Shown piece after piece: positions 1 through 6,076 of a stretch of DNA of 58,333 nucleotides (position 1 is its first letter; every line of letters starts with the position of its first letter). Location: positions 1 to 58,333 of the forward strand of contig JBAZOP010000007.1 in assembly GCA_041648665.1 (NCBI GenBank). Reading direction: 5' to 3'. This stretch comes from a bacterium (GTDB lineage: Bacteria > UBA10199 > 2-02-FULL-44-16 > JAAZCA01). Position numbers and translations under genes: made by a program. The notes under the pieces were generated by a model, which was not told the origin of the DNA, made no database searches, and worked only from the letters and a program-made list of their open reading frames with translations.

Positions 1-127
1 CCTCCTTGCGAAGCCACAGCCACAGTTGGGCGGCGGCTTCGGCCAGGTTATGGTCTTCACTGTGTGCAATATCCTCATCCTCCCCTGGCGGTGGTGGAGT
101 CATCGCCGAGGAGAGCAGCGTACAACT
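1..127. repeat. 127-bp terminal direct repeat (left copy)
   Basis: These bases are identical to 58207-58333. A repeat of exactly 127 bases at both ends of a contig fits the overlap a de Bruijn assembler leaves on a circular or circularly permuted molecule. Genes read across the joint in correct operon order, so the unit genome is 58,206 bp. It is unlikely to be a true packaged terminal repeat, because it lies inside a coding region. Confidence 0.9.
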
Positions 128-440
128 CGTTAGGCCCGTCATCGGACGAATCCAGCCGCAGGACGAATTCTTCCTTTCGGTCCACGAGTGCCTGCTTGAT
201 GCGACCCCATATCTCCGCGAAGGTCGGGGCGGGGATGCTATGGTGCATCGGATGATGCCGAGGGACCACAATCCAAGCGCCAGCATCCTTGGTATCCCAG
301 TCGGTCTCAACCCACAACCAAACGAAGTAGGTATCTATGACAGGGGAAATCGGCTCGCCGGTCCCCTTGTCCACTGTCAAGCCGTGGGCCAGTAACTCGC
401 CGCAGGTCTCACGACAAGGGACAAGTAGTTGGGTGTTCAT
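1..440 (-). pseudogene. frameshifted small phage protein crossing the contig ends (5' part)
   Basis: The ATG at 440 overlaps the upstream stop (ATGA). The frame gives 121 residues with the look of a common phage family (C-R-E-T, then T-Y-F-V-W, then A-P-T-F near the middle) and stops at 75-77. Another frame, open through the same bases and across the joint, encodes the helical end expected of the family (L-A-E-A-A-A-Q-L-W-L-W-L) and stops at 58193-58195. One extra base, near the run of C and G around 83-100, would explain the switch; a real or programmed frameshift is also possible. Homologous genes lie at 1358-1756 and 57305-57712. Confidence 0.7.
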
Positions 441-694
441 GGCCCCTCCTCCATCGCGGCGATCTTGGCAAGGGCGGATCTGGCGGTGGGATAATCCCTA
501 ATGTCCAGCAGTTCGGCGACGGATACCAGTTCCGGCGCAGGGCAGGCTTGGCAATGCTCGACAAACTTCTCGCCAGCACCCGGTAGGCGACATGACCGCG
601 TAACAATTTCCCGCCCCCTGTCGTCTGTGATGACCGCGTAACGATTAGGGCCTCCTGCCAGCGGACAGGGTGGCCACTGAATCTGCTGGGTCAT
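437..694 (-). CDS. small Cys-containing phage protein, 85 aa
   Basis: I do not recognise a named family. The start is the ATG at 694, preceded by a GGAGG-type site; the upstream extension in the same frame is glycine-rich junk covering the end of the previous gene. The protein carries four scattered cysteines, two as H-C-Q-A-C in the second half, which could bind a metal. It overlaps both neighbours by an ATGA, so it belongs to the tightly packed early operon. Confidence 0.7.
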   Translation of the reverse strand: MTQQIQWPPCPLAGGPNRYAVITDDRGREIVTRSCRLPGAGEKFVEHCQACPAPELVSVAELLDIRDYPTARSALAKIAAMEEGP

Positions 695-867
695 GGCTTT
701 GCCTCCTCCCCCTCCATTTTGAGGGGCTTGGCGCAGTAAGGACAGAAACGGAAATCCCTTACGACCCAAGTCTCAATCCCCATCCTTCTTCCGCATAGTG
801 ATACCCAGATAGGCGGAAGCCAGGCTTTATCCTGCATCCAGATGCACTCTGTCGGCTCTTGATTCAT
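691..867 (-). CDS. small zinc-ribbon protein, 58 aa
   Basis: The start at 867 follows a GGAGG-type site and overlaps the previous stop by four bases. Cysteines at about residues 8 and 25 and a C-P-Y-C knuckle at 42-45 match a widespread phage family of about 55 residues that ends in F-C-P-Y-C-G-K and probably binds one zinc ion. The role of that family is unknown; it is typically found among early genes, as here. Confidence 0.75.
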   Translation of the reverse strand: MNQEPTECIWMQDKAWLPPIWVSLCGRRMGIETWVVRDFRFCPYCAKPLKMEGEEAKP

Positions 868-1358
868 CCCTTCCCCTCCTCTTCCCCCACCATCTCCAGG
901 ATCGCTTTGGCGAAACGGCGGGCCTGGCGTAATGTAACGAATACACTTTTGCCATGTCCCGGCCGGTCGCAGACTTCCATATAAATGTGCCGAGTACTGT
1001 TCTTGTCGCGGTGGGCATAAACTTCGCCCTGATATGGAGTTTGAACTCTCACCGACCGCCTCATCCCTTCTCCTCCTCCGGCTGCTTCGCAATCTCTCTG
1101 GACTCTAGGTATGAAGGGACACGAGGCAGACCCCTCGCAAACGAAGCAACATTCTCCATCATCTGCCCAGGGTTCACCCCCGCATTCGGGACAAGTGATA
1201 CCGCCAGACCATAACTCCCTTTGATACTCAGCGAGGAGGCGGCGCTGCCTAGCGATGATTCTCCGGTAGTGAAATAGGTCAAGGGTAGTGCCCACTATGA
1301 AACCGACCACTAGCGCGGTCAATACAACCGTTGCGGCTCTTATCAATTCACCCATCAT
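864..1358 (-). CDS. membrane-anchored zinc-finger protein joined in frame to a second small protein, 164 aa
   Basis: The start at 1358 overlaps the previous stop (TGATG). The N-terminal third has one membrane helix (about residues 6-28), then a C-P-E-C and C-F-V-C pair typical of a zinc finger. The last 66 residues look like a separate phage protein: they begin with an ATG at 1064 that has its own GGAGGAG site. Another frame ends in a charged tail and a stop overlapping that ATG, so two genes merged by a one-base change are possible. Alternatively both a long and a short product are made. Confidence 0.55.
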   Translation of the reverse strand: MMGELIRAATVVLTALVVGFIVGTTLDLFHYRRIIARQRRLLAEYQRELWSGGITCPECGGEPWADDGECCFVCEGSASCPFIPRVQRDCEAAGGGEGMRRSVRVQTPYQGEVYAHRDKNSTRHIYMEVCDRPGHGKSVFVTLRQARRFAKAILEMVGEEEGKG

Positions 1359-1756
1359 CACTTCACCTCCTCCGGCTTCCATATCCCATTCTCGGCCAGC
1401 CAGATGGCTAGGTCGCAGAGAGACTGGACGGTAGATATACTAGACATACCTTTCAACACATCGAACCTATCATTGTACCGCTGATATTGAGCCATGTCCC
1501 TAACCGCGAGCAGCCAGTATAGTCGCCCCTTCTCCTCTATCGTCACCGGCAATATCCCCAACCACTCATCGGTTGTCGGGGCGGGAAAAAAGTCTTCCCC
1601 CTCAATGGTATCATCCATCAGTTGTTCGGCGCGATAAAGTGCGCCCATATCCGCATATGTGCCATAGACGAAATACGTCTTCATCCCCCTGGTGATCCCC
1701 AAGTCATACGCCTGCTTGCAGGACAGGATATCAGCGACCAGTTCCTTAGCCTCCAT
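1358..1756 (-). CDS. conserved small phage protein, 132 aa
   Basis: It resembles the genes at 57305-57712 and 1-440: an N-terminal helix with cysteine and a repeated 'lgi.....tyFVYG' pattern, a middle A-P-T-x-D-E-W stretch and a C-terminal helix ending L-A-E-N-G. Proteins of this shape are very common in phages of many hosts but have no assigned role. A GGAGGTGG site lies eleven bases before the ATG. Three paralogues in one genome suggest repeated duplication. Confidence 0.75.
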   Translation of the reverse strand: MEAKELVADILSCKQAYDLGITRGMKTYFVYGTYADMGALYRAEQLMDDTIEGEDFFPAPTTDEWLGILPVTIEEKGRLYWLLAVRDMAQYQRYNDRFDVLKGMSSISTVQSLCDLAIWLAENGIWKPEEVK

Positions 1757-1901
1757 GAGCCACCTCCTCCCCCGCCCCGAATGTTATCTCACCACAGCGC
1801 AGCGGCCGTATCTCTGCCAACACCTCGGCCACCCGGTTGAGGATTCGGAGCAGCCGGTCACACCCATCCTGCAACTGCCTTGCTATCTCCTCAGCGTTCA
1901 T
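1746..1901 (-). CDS. tiny hypothetical protein, 51 aa
   Basis: The ATG at 1901 overlaps the stop of the upstream coiled-coil gene (AAATGA), and the stop lies just inside the next gene. The product is mostly helical with an arginine-leucine-rich centre (C-D-R-L-L-R-I-L-N-R). I do not recognise it. Support comes from the tight overlaps and from filling a gap that would otherwise be empty. Confidence 0.55.
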   Translation of the reverse strand: MNAEEIARQLQDGCDRLLRILNRVAEVLAEIRPLRCGEITFGAGEEVAHGG

Positions 1902-2068
1902 TTGCGATTCCTCGCATCCCTAGCAGTTGTTTCGATGTCGCTAAAGATGTCTTTTAGGTCGTCAATCTTCAACTCCAGAGTCTCGATGGTGGCGACCTTC
2001 TCCATCAGTTCCTCTGTCAACTTGGCAATACGCTCCTCGGCTGCCTCCAACTCTTCCTCAATCGTCAT
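1898..2068 (-). CDS. small coiled-coil protein, 56 aa
   Basis: The start at 2068 is preceded by a GAGGAGGGAG site. Almost the whole sequence is one charged heptad-like helix (E-E-E-L-E-A-A-E-E-R, then I-A-K-L-T-E-E-L), followed by L-K-I-D-D-L-K-D-I. It probably oligomerises or binds a partner protein. Nothing indicates an enzymatic function. Confidence 0.65.
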   Translation of the reverse strand: MTIEEELEAAEERIAKLTEELMEKVATIETLELKIDDLKDIFSDIETTARDARNRK

Positions 2069-2084
2069 CTCCCTCCTCCTCTCC

Positions 2085-2378
2085 TCACCCCGCAGGCTTG
2101 CGGCTGGTGGTGGGCTTCGGAAATGGGTATAGGTCTGACCCAGGCTCGACTGGCCCTATCTCCCCGTCAACCCATACCAACTGCCCCTCGATGATCTTGC
2201 CGCGCTTCCCCGGTCGCTTGATTTGCGTTGGTGTCAATTCTCCGAGCATCCGTTTTCCCCAGCCCCGACTATGATCGAGTTTCCAGACAGCCCCATTGAG
2301 GTCAACCATGATGTCGCCCGGCATGGCGTCTTCGTTATGTTCGTTGTATGGCCACACCCCTCCCGTGCGTTTAGTCAT
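2085..2378 (-). CDS. hypothetical protein, 97 aa
   Basis: A GGAGGTGAA site precedes the ATG at 2378. The sequence is rich in short beta-like segments (I-M-V-D-L-N-G-A-V-W-K, then G-Q-L-V-W-V-D-G), which suggests a small beta barrel. I do not recognise the family. It sits between the deoxyribosyltransferase-like gene and the coiled-coil gene. Confidence 0.65.
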   Translation of the reverse strand: MTKRTGGVWPYNEHNEDAMPGDIMVDLNGAVWKLDHSRGWGKRMLGELTPTQIKRPGKRGKIIEGQLVWVDGEIGPVEPGSDLYPFPKPTTSRKPAG

Positions 2379-2428
2379 TTCACCTCCACCCCTACCCTCC
2401 TACTGCCGAAGGACAACGCCCTCCGGTG

Positions 2429-2809
2429 CTACACTCCTGCCAGTTCCAGTTTCCCCTGCGCCCGCGAGCGGGCAACTAGAAGCAGCAGGACATTGGCGTA
2501 CGACTTATGCTCCGTTGTTTCGGGCGGCTTTACTACCAATATCGGCTTACCGAGCGCAACTGCCATACCCAGGTCGAAAACCTGCCCCTGCGTTTCTCTC
2601 CACTGAAGGACGCACACTATATCCGCATCGCGTATCGCCTCGCACTCCGACTCTACAATCGCTAATCCTGTTGGGTCTTCTTGGGGTGCATCTTCGGGTG
2701 GCCAATACACCGCATGGCCATCAACCCTCAACCGACCCACAACTCGTTTCTGCTCAACTATGTCTTCCGCGTTCGCCTTTCTAACCGGACAAATGATGTA
2801 TATTCTCAT
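2429..2809 (-). CDS. nucleoside 2-deoxyribosyltransferase-like protein, 126 aa
   Basis: The sequence begins M-R-I-Y-I-I-C-P-V-R, has a mid-protein acidic stretch, and ends with the pattern G-Q-V-F-D-L-G-M-A-V-A-L-G-K-P, which matches the core of the nucleoside 2-deoxyribosyltransferase and related nucleotide-binding phage proteins. In that family the conserved acidic residue in 'G...E.G.A..lgkP' is the nucleophile; here the position is Asp (F-D-L-G), so activity is uncertain. The start overlaps the radical SAM stop by ATGA, so the two genes are translationally coupled. Confidence 0.65.
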   Translation of the reverse strand: MRIYIICPVRKANAEDIVEQKRVVGRLRVDGHAVYWPPEDAPQEDPTGLAIVESECEAIRDADIVCVLQWRETQGQVFDLGMAVALGKPILVVKPPETTEHKSYANVLLLLVARSRAQGKLELAGV

Positions 2810-3630
2810 CCCGTCTCCCCCTTGCACATCGCCTTGATCGCCGGCGGCCTACACCATAAGCGGTGAAACTGTCGCCACTTCTTTGACGGTTCGGGCATAC
2901 CATCTGCTCGGAATAGCATAGAGAAGGGCATAGCCCCAATTTCAAACACCCAACGAAGCCGCCTCTCTGCCCTTTCCATCGTGTCATCCTGATAGCCCAC
3001 TAGGACATAGCAGGAAATCTGTTGGCGGGTCAGTCCCGCTCGCCGCAGATGGCCGACCGCTGTTTCGACTGCGTTCTGCGCCCCTACCCGGTCAAATGCC
3101 AGCCACAGATTCTCTACCTTCACCGATTGGAGTAGAGAAACAACCTTCGGCGTAACTCGCGCCGCTTCTAACCCACCGCTGAACCTTGCCCGATGCTTCT
3201 GCTGCCCCAGCATTGCGAACACCGCCTCCATGTGTCGGTCTGAACACGCCAGCAGGTTATTGTCTAGCACATCGAACCCCTCGGTGATTGGCAACTCGCG
3301 TAGTTTCCCCTCTCGCTTCGGCACGAAGCAGAATCCACAGGCATTGGGGCAGCCGCGACTGGTGATGACATATCCCGGTTTGAGGAACAGGCCAGGAGTG
3401 AACTCGCCGCCGGGATCATTGTAGGCCGGGCCACCAATCTCTGTCGGGTAGTAGGCTCCCCACTCCCGCGCTAATCTCTCAGCCTCCGGCTTATCCCAAG
3501 TGAAGGTGCAGGATACCATCACCTTGTCCGCCTCCGGTCGGAAGAGAGGCGGATCGCCCACAAAGGCCATTGCGTCTATCGGTGTCGCCTTTGTCCGGCG
3601 CGGAAACACTCGGATGATCCTGTCAGTCAT
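2806..3630 (-). CDS. radical SAM protein, 274 aa
   Basis: The motif S-R-G-C-P-N-A-C-G-F-C-F near residues 92-103 is the CxxxCxxC loop that holds the [4Fe-4S] cluster of radical SAM enzymes. The part before it resembles the shortened lead-in seen in B12-type radical SAM proteins (I-G-G-P-A-Y-N), without a full cobalamin domain. Later cysteines lie at S-C-Y-V-L and L-W-C-R-P. Related uncharacterised radical SAM proteins occur in phages; the substrate cannot be read from the sequence. It is coupled to the deoxyribosyltransferase-like gene downstream. Confidence 0.85.
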   Translation of the reverse strand: MTDRIIRVFPRRTKATPIDAMAFVGDPPLFRPEADKVMVSCTFTWDKPEAERLAREWGAYYPTEIGGPAYNDPGGEFTPGLFLKPGYVITSRGCPNACGFCFVPKREGKLRELPITEGFDVLDNNLLACSDRHMEAVFAMLGQQKHRARFSGGLEAARVTPKVVSLLQSVKVENLWLAFDRVGAQNAVETAVGHLRRAGLTRQQISCYVLVGYQDDTMERAERRLRWVFEIGAMPFSMLFRADGMPEPSKKWRQFHRLWCRPPAIKAMCKGETG

Positions 3631-3905
3631 TTCACCTCCACCTTTACCCGCTTACTGCCAAACCGCCTTGCCCGCTCATGGGCCTTACCGAATCCTCTCT
3701 CCCCCGCCATCCTCGGCATTGCCATGTCCAGGTGATTCGGCCCGTGGCTTATCACCACATGGCTTGACCGCGAACCGTCCGGCCAGGTCAGGACTAGCCG
3801 TGTCCCCGGTCGGTACAGTCTCGTGGCGATCCCACGAGAAGGCAGGTTGCGCCAGGGCCGGGAGTAGCGGCCACAACAGCGAGGGCAGGGACAGAAGGCG
3901 GTCAC
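3627..3905 (-). CDS. 3D-domain-like protein, 92 aa
   Basis: Read from a GTG at 3905 that overlaps the upstream stop (GTGA), the protein starts T-A-F-C-P-C-P-R-C-C-G and ends F-G-S-K-R-V-K-V-E-V. This follows the '3D' domain (MltA/resuscitation-factor barrel, named for three aspartates). The Asp normally in 'D-T-G' is replaced (I-S-H-G), while a later L-D-M is kept, so lytic activity is doubtful. The four N-terminal cysteines may bind metal or form disulfides. The same frame stays open upstream to 4508. Confidence 0.6.
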   Translation of the reverse strand: MTAFCPCPRCCGRYSRPWRNLPSRGIATRLYRPGTRLVLTWPDGSRSSHVVISHGPNHLDMAMPRMAGERGFGKAHERARRFGSKRVKVEVK

Positions 3906-4508
3906 TTTGACCCGGAGAAGTACAACAGCATCGCGCTCAGTAGCAGTACGAATCCGTAGAACAGGAGTTCGCCTTTCCAGTCGTCCATTTCCCCCTCCCT
4001 TCATCTGTCCGCTTTGGGGACAGATGGCGGTCAATTTGACAAGACGCTGCCCGCGAAAGCAGTTATCATGCCCGCGAACAACGAGGCGTAACCGCAGACT
4101 ACCAAGGGGGTAGGGGCGTGGAGTGCTAACCCTACCTCTACGGCTATCAGCGACATTACACTGAGCGCTAGTCCCACTCGCCAGAGATTGAGTTTCACCC
4201 CCTCCTCCTTTCATCTGGCCGCTTTGGGGCCGGGAATCGTTGCCACGTACTAGTCGCGACCCAACTATCCCGGCCCCTCCACGGCTTTCCTGGCCCACCC
4301 TTGCCCTAAGCCCATTGCTGGGCGACGCCACGGGGGCGACTTTCAAGCAGGGCAGGCCAACTATCAGGCAAGCAAGGGCGACCGTCTGCACCGGAACCGA
4401 CCATCGCCAGAGAGCGCGTCGCGCAACACAGCCCGGTTCTCCTCGGACTTGCTTGCCAATGCCAATCATCACCCCCAGCAGTAGGGCCAGGGGAAGTCTA
4501 GTCGTCAT
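3627..4508 (-). CDS. open frame starting with a signal/membrane segment; true end unclear
   Basis: The ATG at 4508 overlaps the stop of the 26-aa gene (TGATG) and follows GGAGGATAGG. The first 80 or so residues look coding: a signal-like helix (L-P-L-A-L-L-L-G-V-M-I-G-I), then a second hydrophobic stretch (V-A-L-A-C-L-I-V-G-L-P). The frame then runs without a stop through two overlapping membrane genes and merges with the 3D-like gene, ending at 3627. Either the first gene has lost its stop or the long frame is partly spurious; only the first third is supported. Confidence 0.35.
   Translation of the reverse strand: MTTRLPLALLLGVMIGIGKQVRGEPGCVARRALWRWSVPVQTVALACLIVGLPCLKVAPVASPSNGLRARVGQESRGGAGIVGSRLVRGNDSRPQSGQMKGGGGETQSLASGTSAQCNVADSRRGRVSTPRPYPLGSLRLRLVVRGHDNCFRGQRLVKLTAICPQSGQMKGGGNGRLERRTPVLRIRTATERDAVVLLRVKVTAFCPCPRCCGRYSRPWRNLPSRGIATRLYRPGTRLVLTWPDGSRSSHVVISHGPNHLDMAMPRMAGERGFGKAHERARRFGSKRVKVEVK
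3902..3988 (-). CDS. tiny single-helix membrane protein, 28 aa
   Basis: A GGAGGGGGAA site precedes the ATG at 3988. After M-D-D-W-K-G-E comes one hydrophobic helix (L-L-F-Y-G-F-V-L-L-L-S-A-M-L-L-Y-F) and a short basic end. The stop overlaps the GTG of the 3D-like gene. The size and coupling are those of phage membrane peptides; a role in envelope interaction is only a guess. Confidence 0.6.
   Translation of the reverse strand: MDDWKGELLFYGFVLLLSAMLLYFSGSK
4003..4025 (-). promoter_or_regulatory. small hairpin before the 28-aa membrane gene
   Basis: An 8-bp perfect stem (ATCTGTCC/GGACAGAT) closes a 7-base loop, and the ribosome site of the next gene follows directly. A related hairpin with the same loop lies at 4213-4231. 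The position suggests an effect on translation of the small membrane genes; it lacks the T-run of a terminator. Confidence 0.4.
4031..4198 (-). CDS. small two-helix membrane protein, 55 aa
   Basis: Read from a GTG at 4198 after a strong AGGAGGAGGGG site. Two hydrophobic stretches (V-G-L-A-L-S-V-M-S-L-I-A-V and A-S-L-F-A-G-M-I-T-A-F-A-G) are joined by a short loop with A-P-T-P. A holin-like or exclusion role is possible but not shown; the recognisable lysis genes are elsewhere (13.8-15.8 kb). Confidence 0.55.
   Translation of the reverse strand: MKLNLWRVGLALSVMSLIAVEVGLALHAPTPLVVCGYASLFAGMITAFAGSVLSN
4213..4231 (-). promoter_or_regulatory. small hairpin before the 55-aa membrane gene
   Basis: The bases GGCC and GGCC flank the same 7-base loop (CCAAAGC on the minus strand) found at 4003-4025, again just before a Shine-Dalgarno site. 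The stem is shorter here. Confidence 0.3.
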
Positions 4509-4588
4509 CACCTATCCTCCGGCATCCAGCAGAGCCACCAGAAGCAGGCCCGCAGGAACTCTCCCCACCAGTCACGCTTAGGTATCAT
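4508..4588 (-). CDS. tiny tryptophan-rich membrane protein, 26 aa
   Basis: The ATG at 4588 overlaps the upstream stop (ATGA) and follows CGGAGGTGG. The sequence has an amphipathic start (K-R-D-W-W-G-E) and a short aromatic hydrophobic segment (F-W-W-L-C-W-M). It is coupled to the next frame by TGATG. Such peptides are usually missed by gene callers; the evidence is the chain of overlaps and the ribosome site. Confidence 0.5.
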   Translation of the reverse strand: MIPKRDWWGEFLRACFWWLCWMPEDR

Positions 4589-4896
4589 CGCTCCGCCACC
4601 TCCGTTTTACGAAAGTCCCACATGATCGCCCGGGCCGGACGATTGCCGGTTAGGCGGGTGAATCTGTTTTTGTCCTTTACCGCCCGCAGGTATTCTTGAC
4701 CATTCCCCTCCCAGCCGAGGTCGCGCATGGCCTCCCACCAGGTATCGCCCTGATGGAGGGTGACGGCGACCTGCCGGCCATCCGCGGGCTCAGGCCGGTC
4801 CGGTATCATCCGGGCGCCCAGGAACATCAGCGCCCCGACTAACAGGCAGCAAATCAAGCAGCAAATCTCATTGTAGGTGGTGTGTCTGGTCATCAT
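4585..4896 (-). CDS. membrane-anchored small protein, about 103 aa
   Basis: Two adjacent ATGs (4896, 4893) follow a heptamer repeat; either may be used. A membrane helix rich in cysteine (I-C-C-L-I-C-C-L-L-V-G-A-L) is followed by an outside or inside domain with V-T-L-H-Q-G-D-T-W-W-E-A, which resembles the opening of LysM-type modules but is too short to be sure. It may act at the cell wall; the function is not recognised. Confidence 0.6.
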   Translation of the reverse strand: MMTRHTTYNEICCLICCLLVGALMFLGARMIPDRPEPADGRQVAVTLHQGDTWWEAMRDLGWEGNGQEYLRAVKDKNRFTRLTGNRPARAIMWDFRKTEVAER

Positions 4897-4900
4897 CTGT

Positions 4901-4919
4901 CCATTGCCCATTGCCCAAT
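4901..4919. repeat. heptamer-type repeat (CCATTGC family)
   Basis: Near-tandem copies of CATTGCC lie directly upstream of the gene starting at 4896. The same family occurs at 9899-9934, 23432-23460 and 27740-27764. It resembles the short tandemly repeated sequences known from cyanobacteria and other repeat-rich bacteria. Confidence 0.65.
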
Positions 4920-4945
4920 CCCCCTTCGCCAGTTCTGGATGTTGG

Positions 4946-5206
4946 CTACTCCTTCTCACAGCAACCCTTGCCCGGAGCCAACTCAATGGCGACGATTGCC
5001 CGCGCCAAGCGGAGCAGTTGCGACCATCCCTTTTTCTCGCAATCCTCGCGGGTCTGTGGCGCTTCATGCTTTTCTGACGAACCGACCAGCACCATATCGC
5101 AGTACCAGTCAGTCCCGTGGCAGTAGATGTCGGCGTGCAATCCCGCCGAACCCACCGACCTAATCTGATTTAGTCTCTCAATCTTCTGTCCTGGGGTCAT
5201 CCTCAC
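4946..5206 (-). CDS. hypothetical protein, 86 aa
   Basis: The sequence starts M-R-M-T-P-G-Q-K-I and has a Y-C-H-G-T-D-W-Y-C segment, an acidic-cysteine stretch (T-R-E-D-C-E-K-K) and a helical C-terminus ending in G-C-C-E-K-E. I do not recognise it. Its start overlaps the end of the upstream winged-helix gene by four bases. Confidence 0.65.
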   Translation of the reverse strand: MRMTPGQKIERLNQIRSVGSAGLHADIYCHGTDWYCDMVLVGSSEKHEAPQTREDCEKKGWSQLLRLARAIVAIELAPGKGCCEKE

Positions 5207-5604
5207 ACCTCCACCAGCACGCCCTGGTGCTGCTCGTCGAAGACAGGTTCCGGCTCCAGCGGCAAATCGGCCTGCTTCTGTTCATCGGCCAGGACTTCCC
5301 GGTACACTTGGCGGACGGCCCGCATCCGGCGCCACAACTCCTTGAATCGCTCGCGCAATGCTTCGTGATACTGGCCCAACTCCTCAGCCGTCGCCGCCCG
5401 GAAGTAGCCCTGCGACCCCGAGCAGTACGGCCGGTGCAGGTCTTTGATCAGGCTGTCCACCGACTCGAAGACGGCGAAGCAGGTTGCATGGTTGGCCCGA
5501 TCAAAGACCAGACTTGCGATCTGCCGGGTCGTGATCGCGTTCTTCCCGCCGATGTGCCGGCTCAGGATTCGGTCAACCTGATCTCGGGTGGCTTCGTCAA
5601 TCAC
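5203..5604 (-). CDS. winged-helix phage regulator or replication accessory protein, 133 aa
   Basis: The pattern H-I-G-G-K-N-A-I-T-T-R-Q-I-A, followed by L-I-K-D-L-H-R-P-Y and G-S-Q-G-Y-F, then E-E-L-x-x-Y-x-x-x-L-R-E-R, matches a common phage family with a winged-helix fold in which an 'I..H.G..NAI....iA' segment forms the first helices. Members lie among early recombination and replication genes and probably bind DNA. The C-terminal part is a long helix rich in arginine and glutamate. Confidence 0.65.
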   Translation of the reverse strand: MIDEATRDQVDRILSRHIGGKNAITTRQIASLVFDRANHATCFAVFESVDSLIKDLHRPYCSGSQGYFRAATAEELGQYHEALRERFKELWRRMRAVRQVYREVLADEQKQADLPLEPEPVFDEQHQGVLVEV

Positions 5605-5882
5605 GCTTCACGCTCCACGCCCTTGTCCGCCGTAGCCGCCTGCTCCGCCGAAGTAGCATCGGCTACGAAGGCTGGATCGGCGGAGGCGGATTCTCGCTTC
5701 TCACACACCCACCCCGGCGGCTTGGTCTGTCTGACCTCCAGGGGTGTGACCTGGTGCCCGTTTTCCTCCGGGCAAGGCCGCTTGGCGAATGCGTCACGCA
5801 AGAGTTGGTGATCGCTAATCGGTAGCGTTCCCTGCCTCCACCCACACCTCCGGCAATTCTTCGCAAAGGCGAGTTGGCTCAT
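5601..5882 (-). CDS. zinc-knuckle hypothetical protein, 93 aa
   Basis: The ATG at 5882 follows GGAGGCGATCAA. An N-terminal N-C-R-R-C-G-W pair and later R-P-C-P and W-V-C-E-K suggest a metal site. The C-terminus is low in complexity and its last codons are made of a GCGTGAA repeat (5602-5620), so the end may have been extended by repeat insertion. Confidence 0.6.
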   Translation of the reverse strand: MSQLAFAKNCRRCGWRQGTLPISDHQLLRDAFAKRPCPEENGHQVTPLEVRQTKPPGWVCEKRESASADPAFVADATSAEQAATADKGVEREA

Positions 5883-6076
5883 TTGATCGCCTCCCTCTCC
5901 GTGCATTCCCAACCGTCCGGCATTTCCTTGCGCACCCGGCCTGGGGAGAGTCGCTGCCCATTGCCATTGATCGGGCATTCCCGCGTCGGCTTCTGCTTGC
6001 CGAAGATTGCTCCCCGGAAGGCCTCCCGCATAGTCCGGCAACAAATGCAGTTGTGGAACAGCGCGCGCTCAGTCAT
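5879..6076 (-). CDS. small Cys-rich protein, 65 aa
   Basis: It starts at 6076 inside the stop of the Erf gene (TAATGA). An N-C-I-C-C-R-T cluster, then E-C-P-I and W-E-C-T-E, gives five cysteines that may hold zinc. The second half (D-G-W-E-C) resembles the end of the next gene downstream (P-G-W-V-C-E-K), so the two may be distant copies. Confidence 0.65.
   Translation of the reverse strand: MTERALFHNCICCRTMREAFRGAIFGKQKPTRECPINGNGQRLSPGRVRKEMPDGWECTEREAIK

Noticed and set aside
1..127. Terminal repeat as packaged direct terminal repeats
   Set aside because: Exactly 127 bases, lies inside genes and has no nearby packaging signal, so an assembly overlap is more likely.
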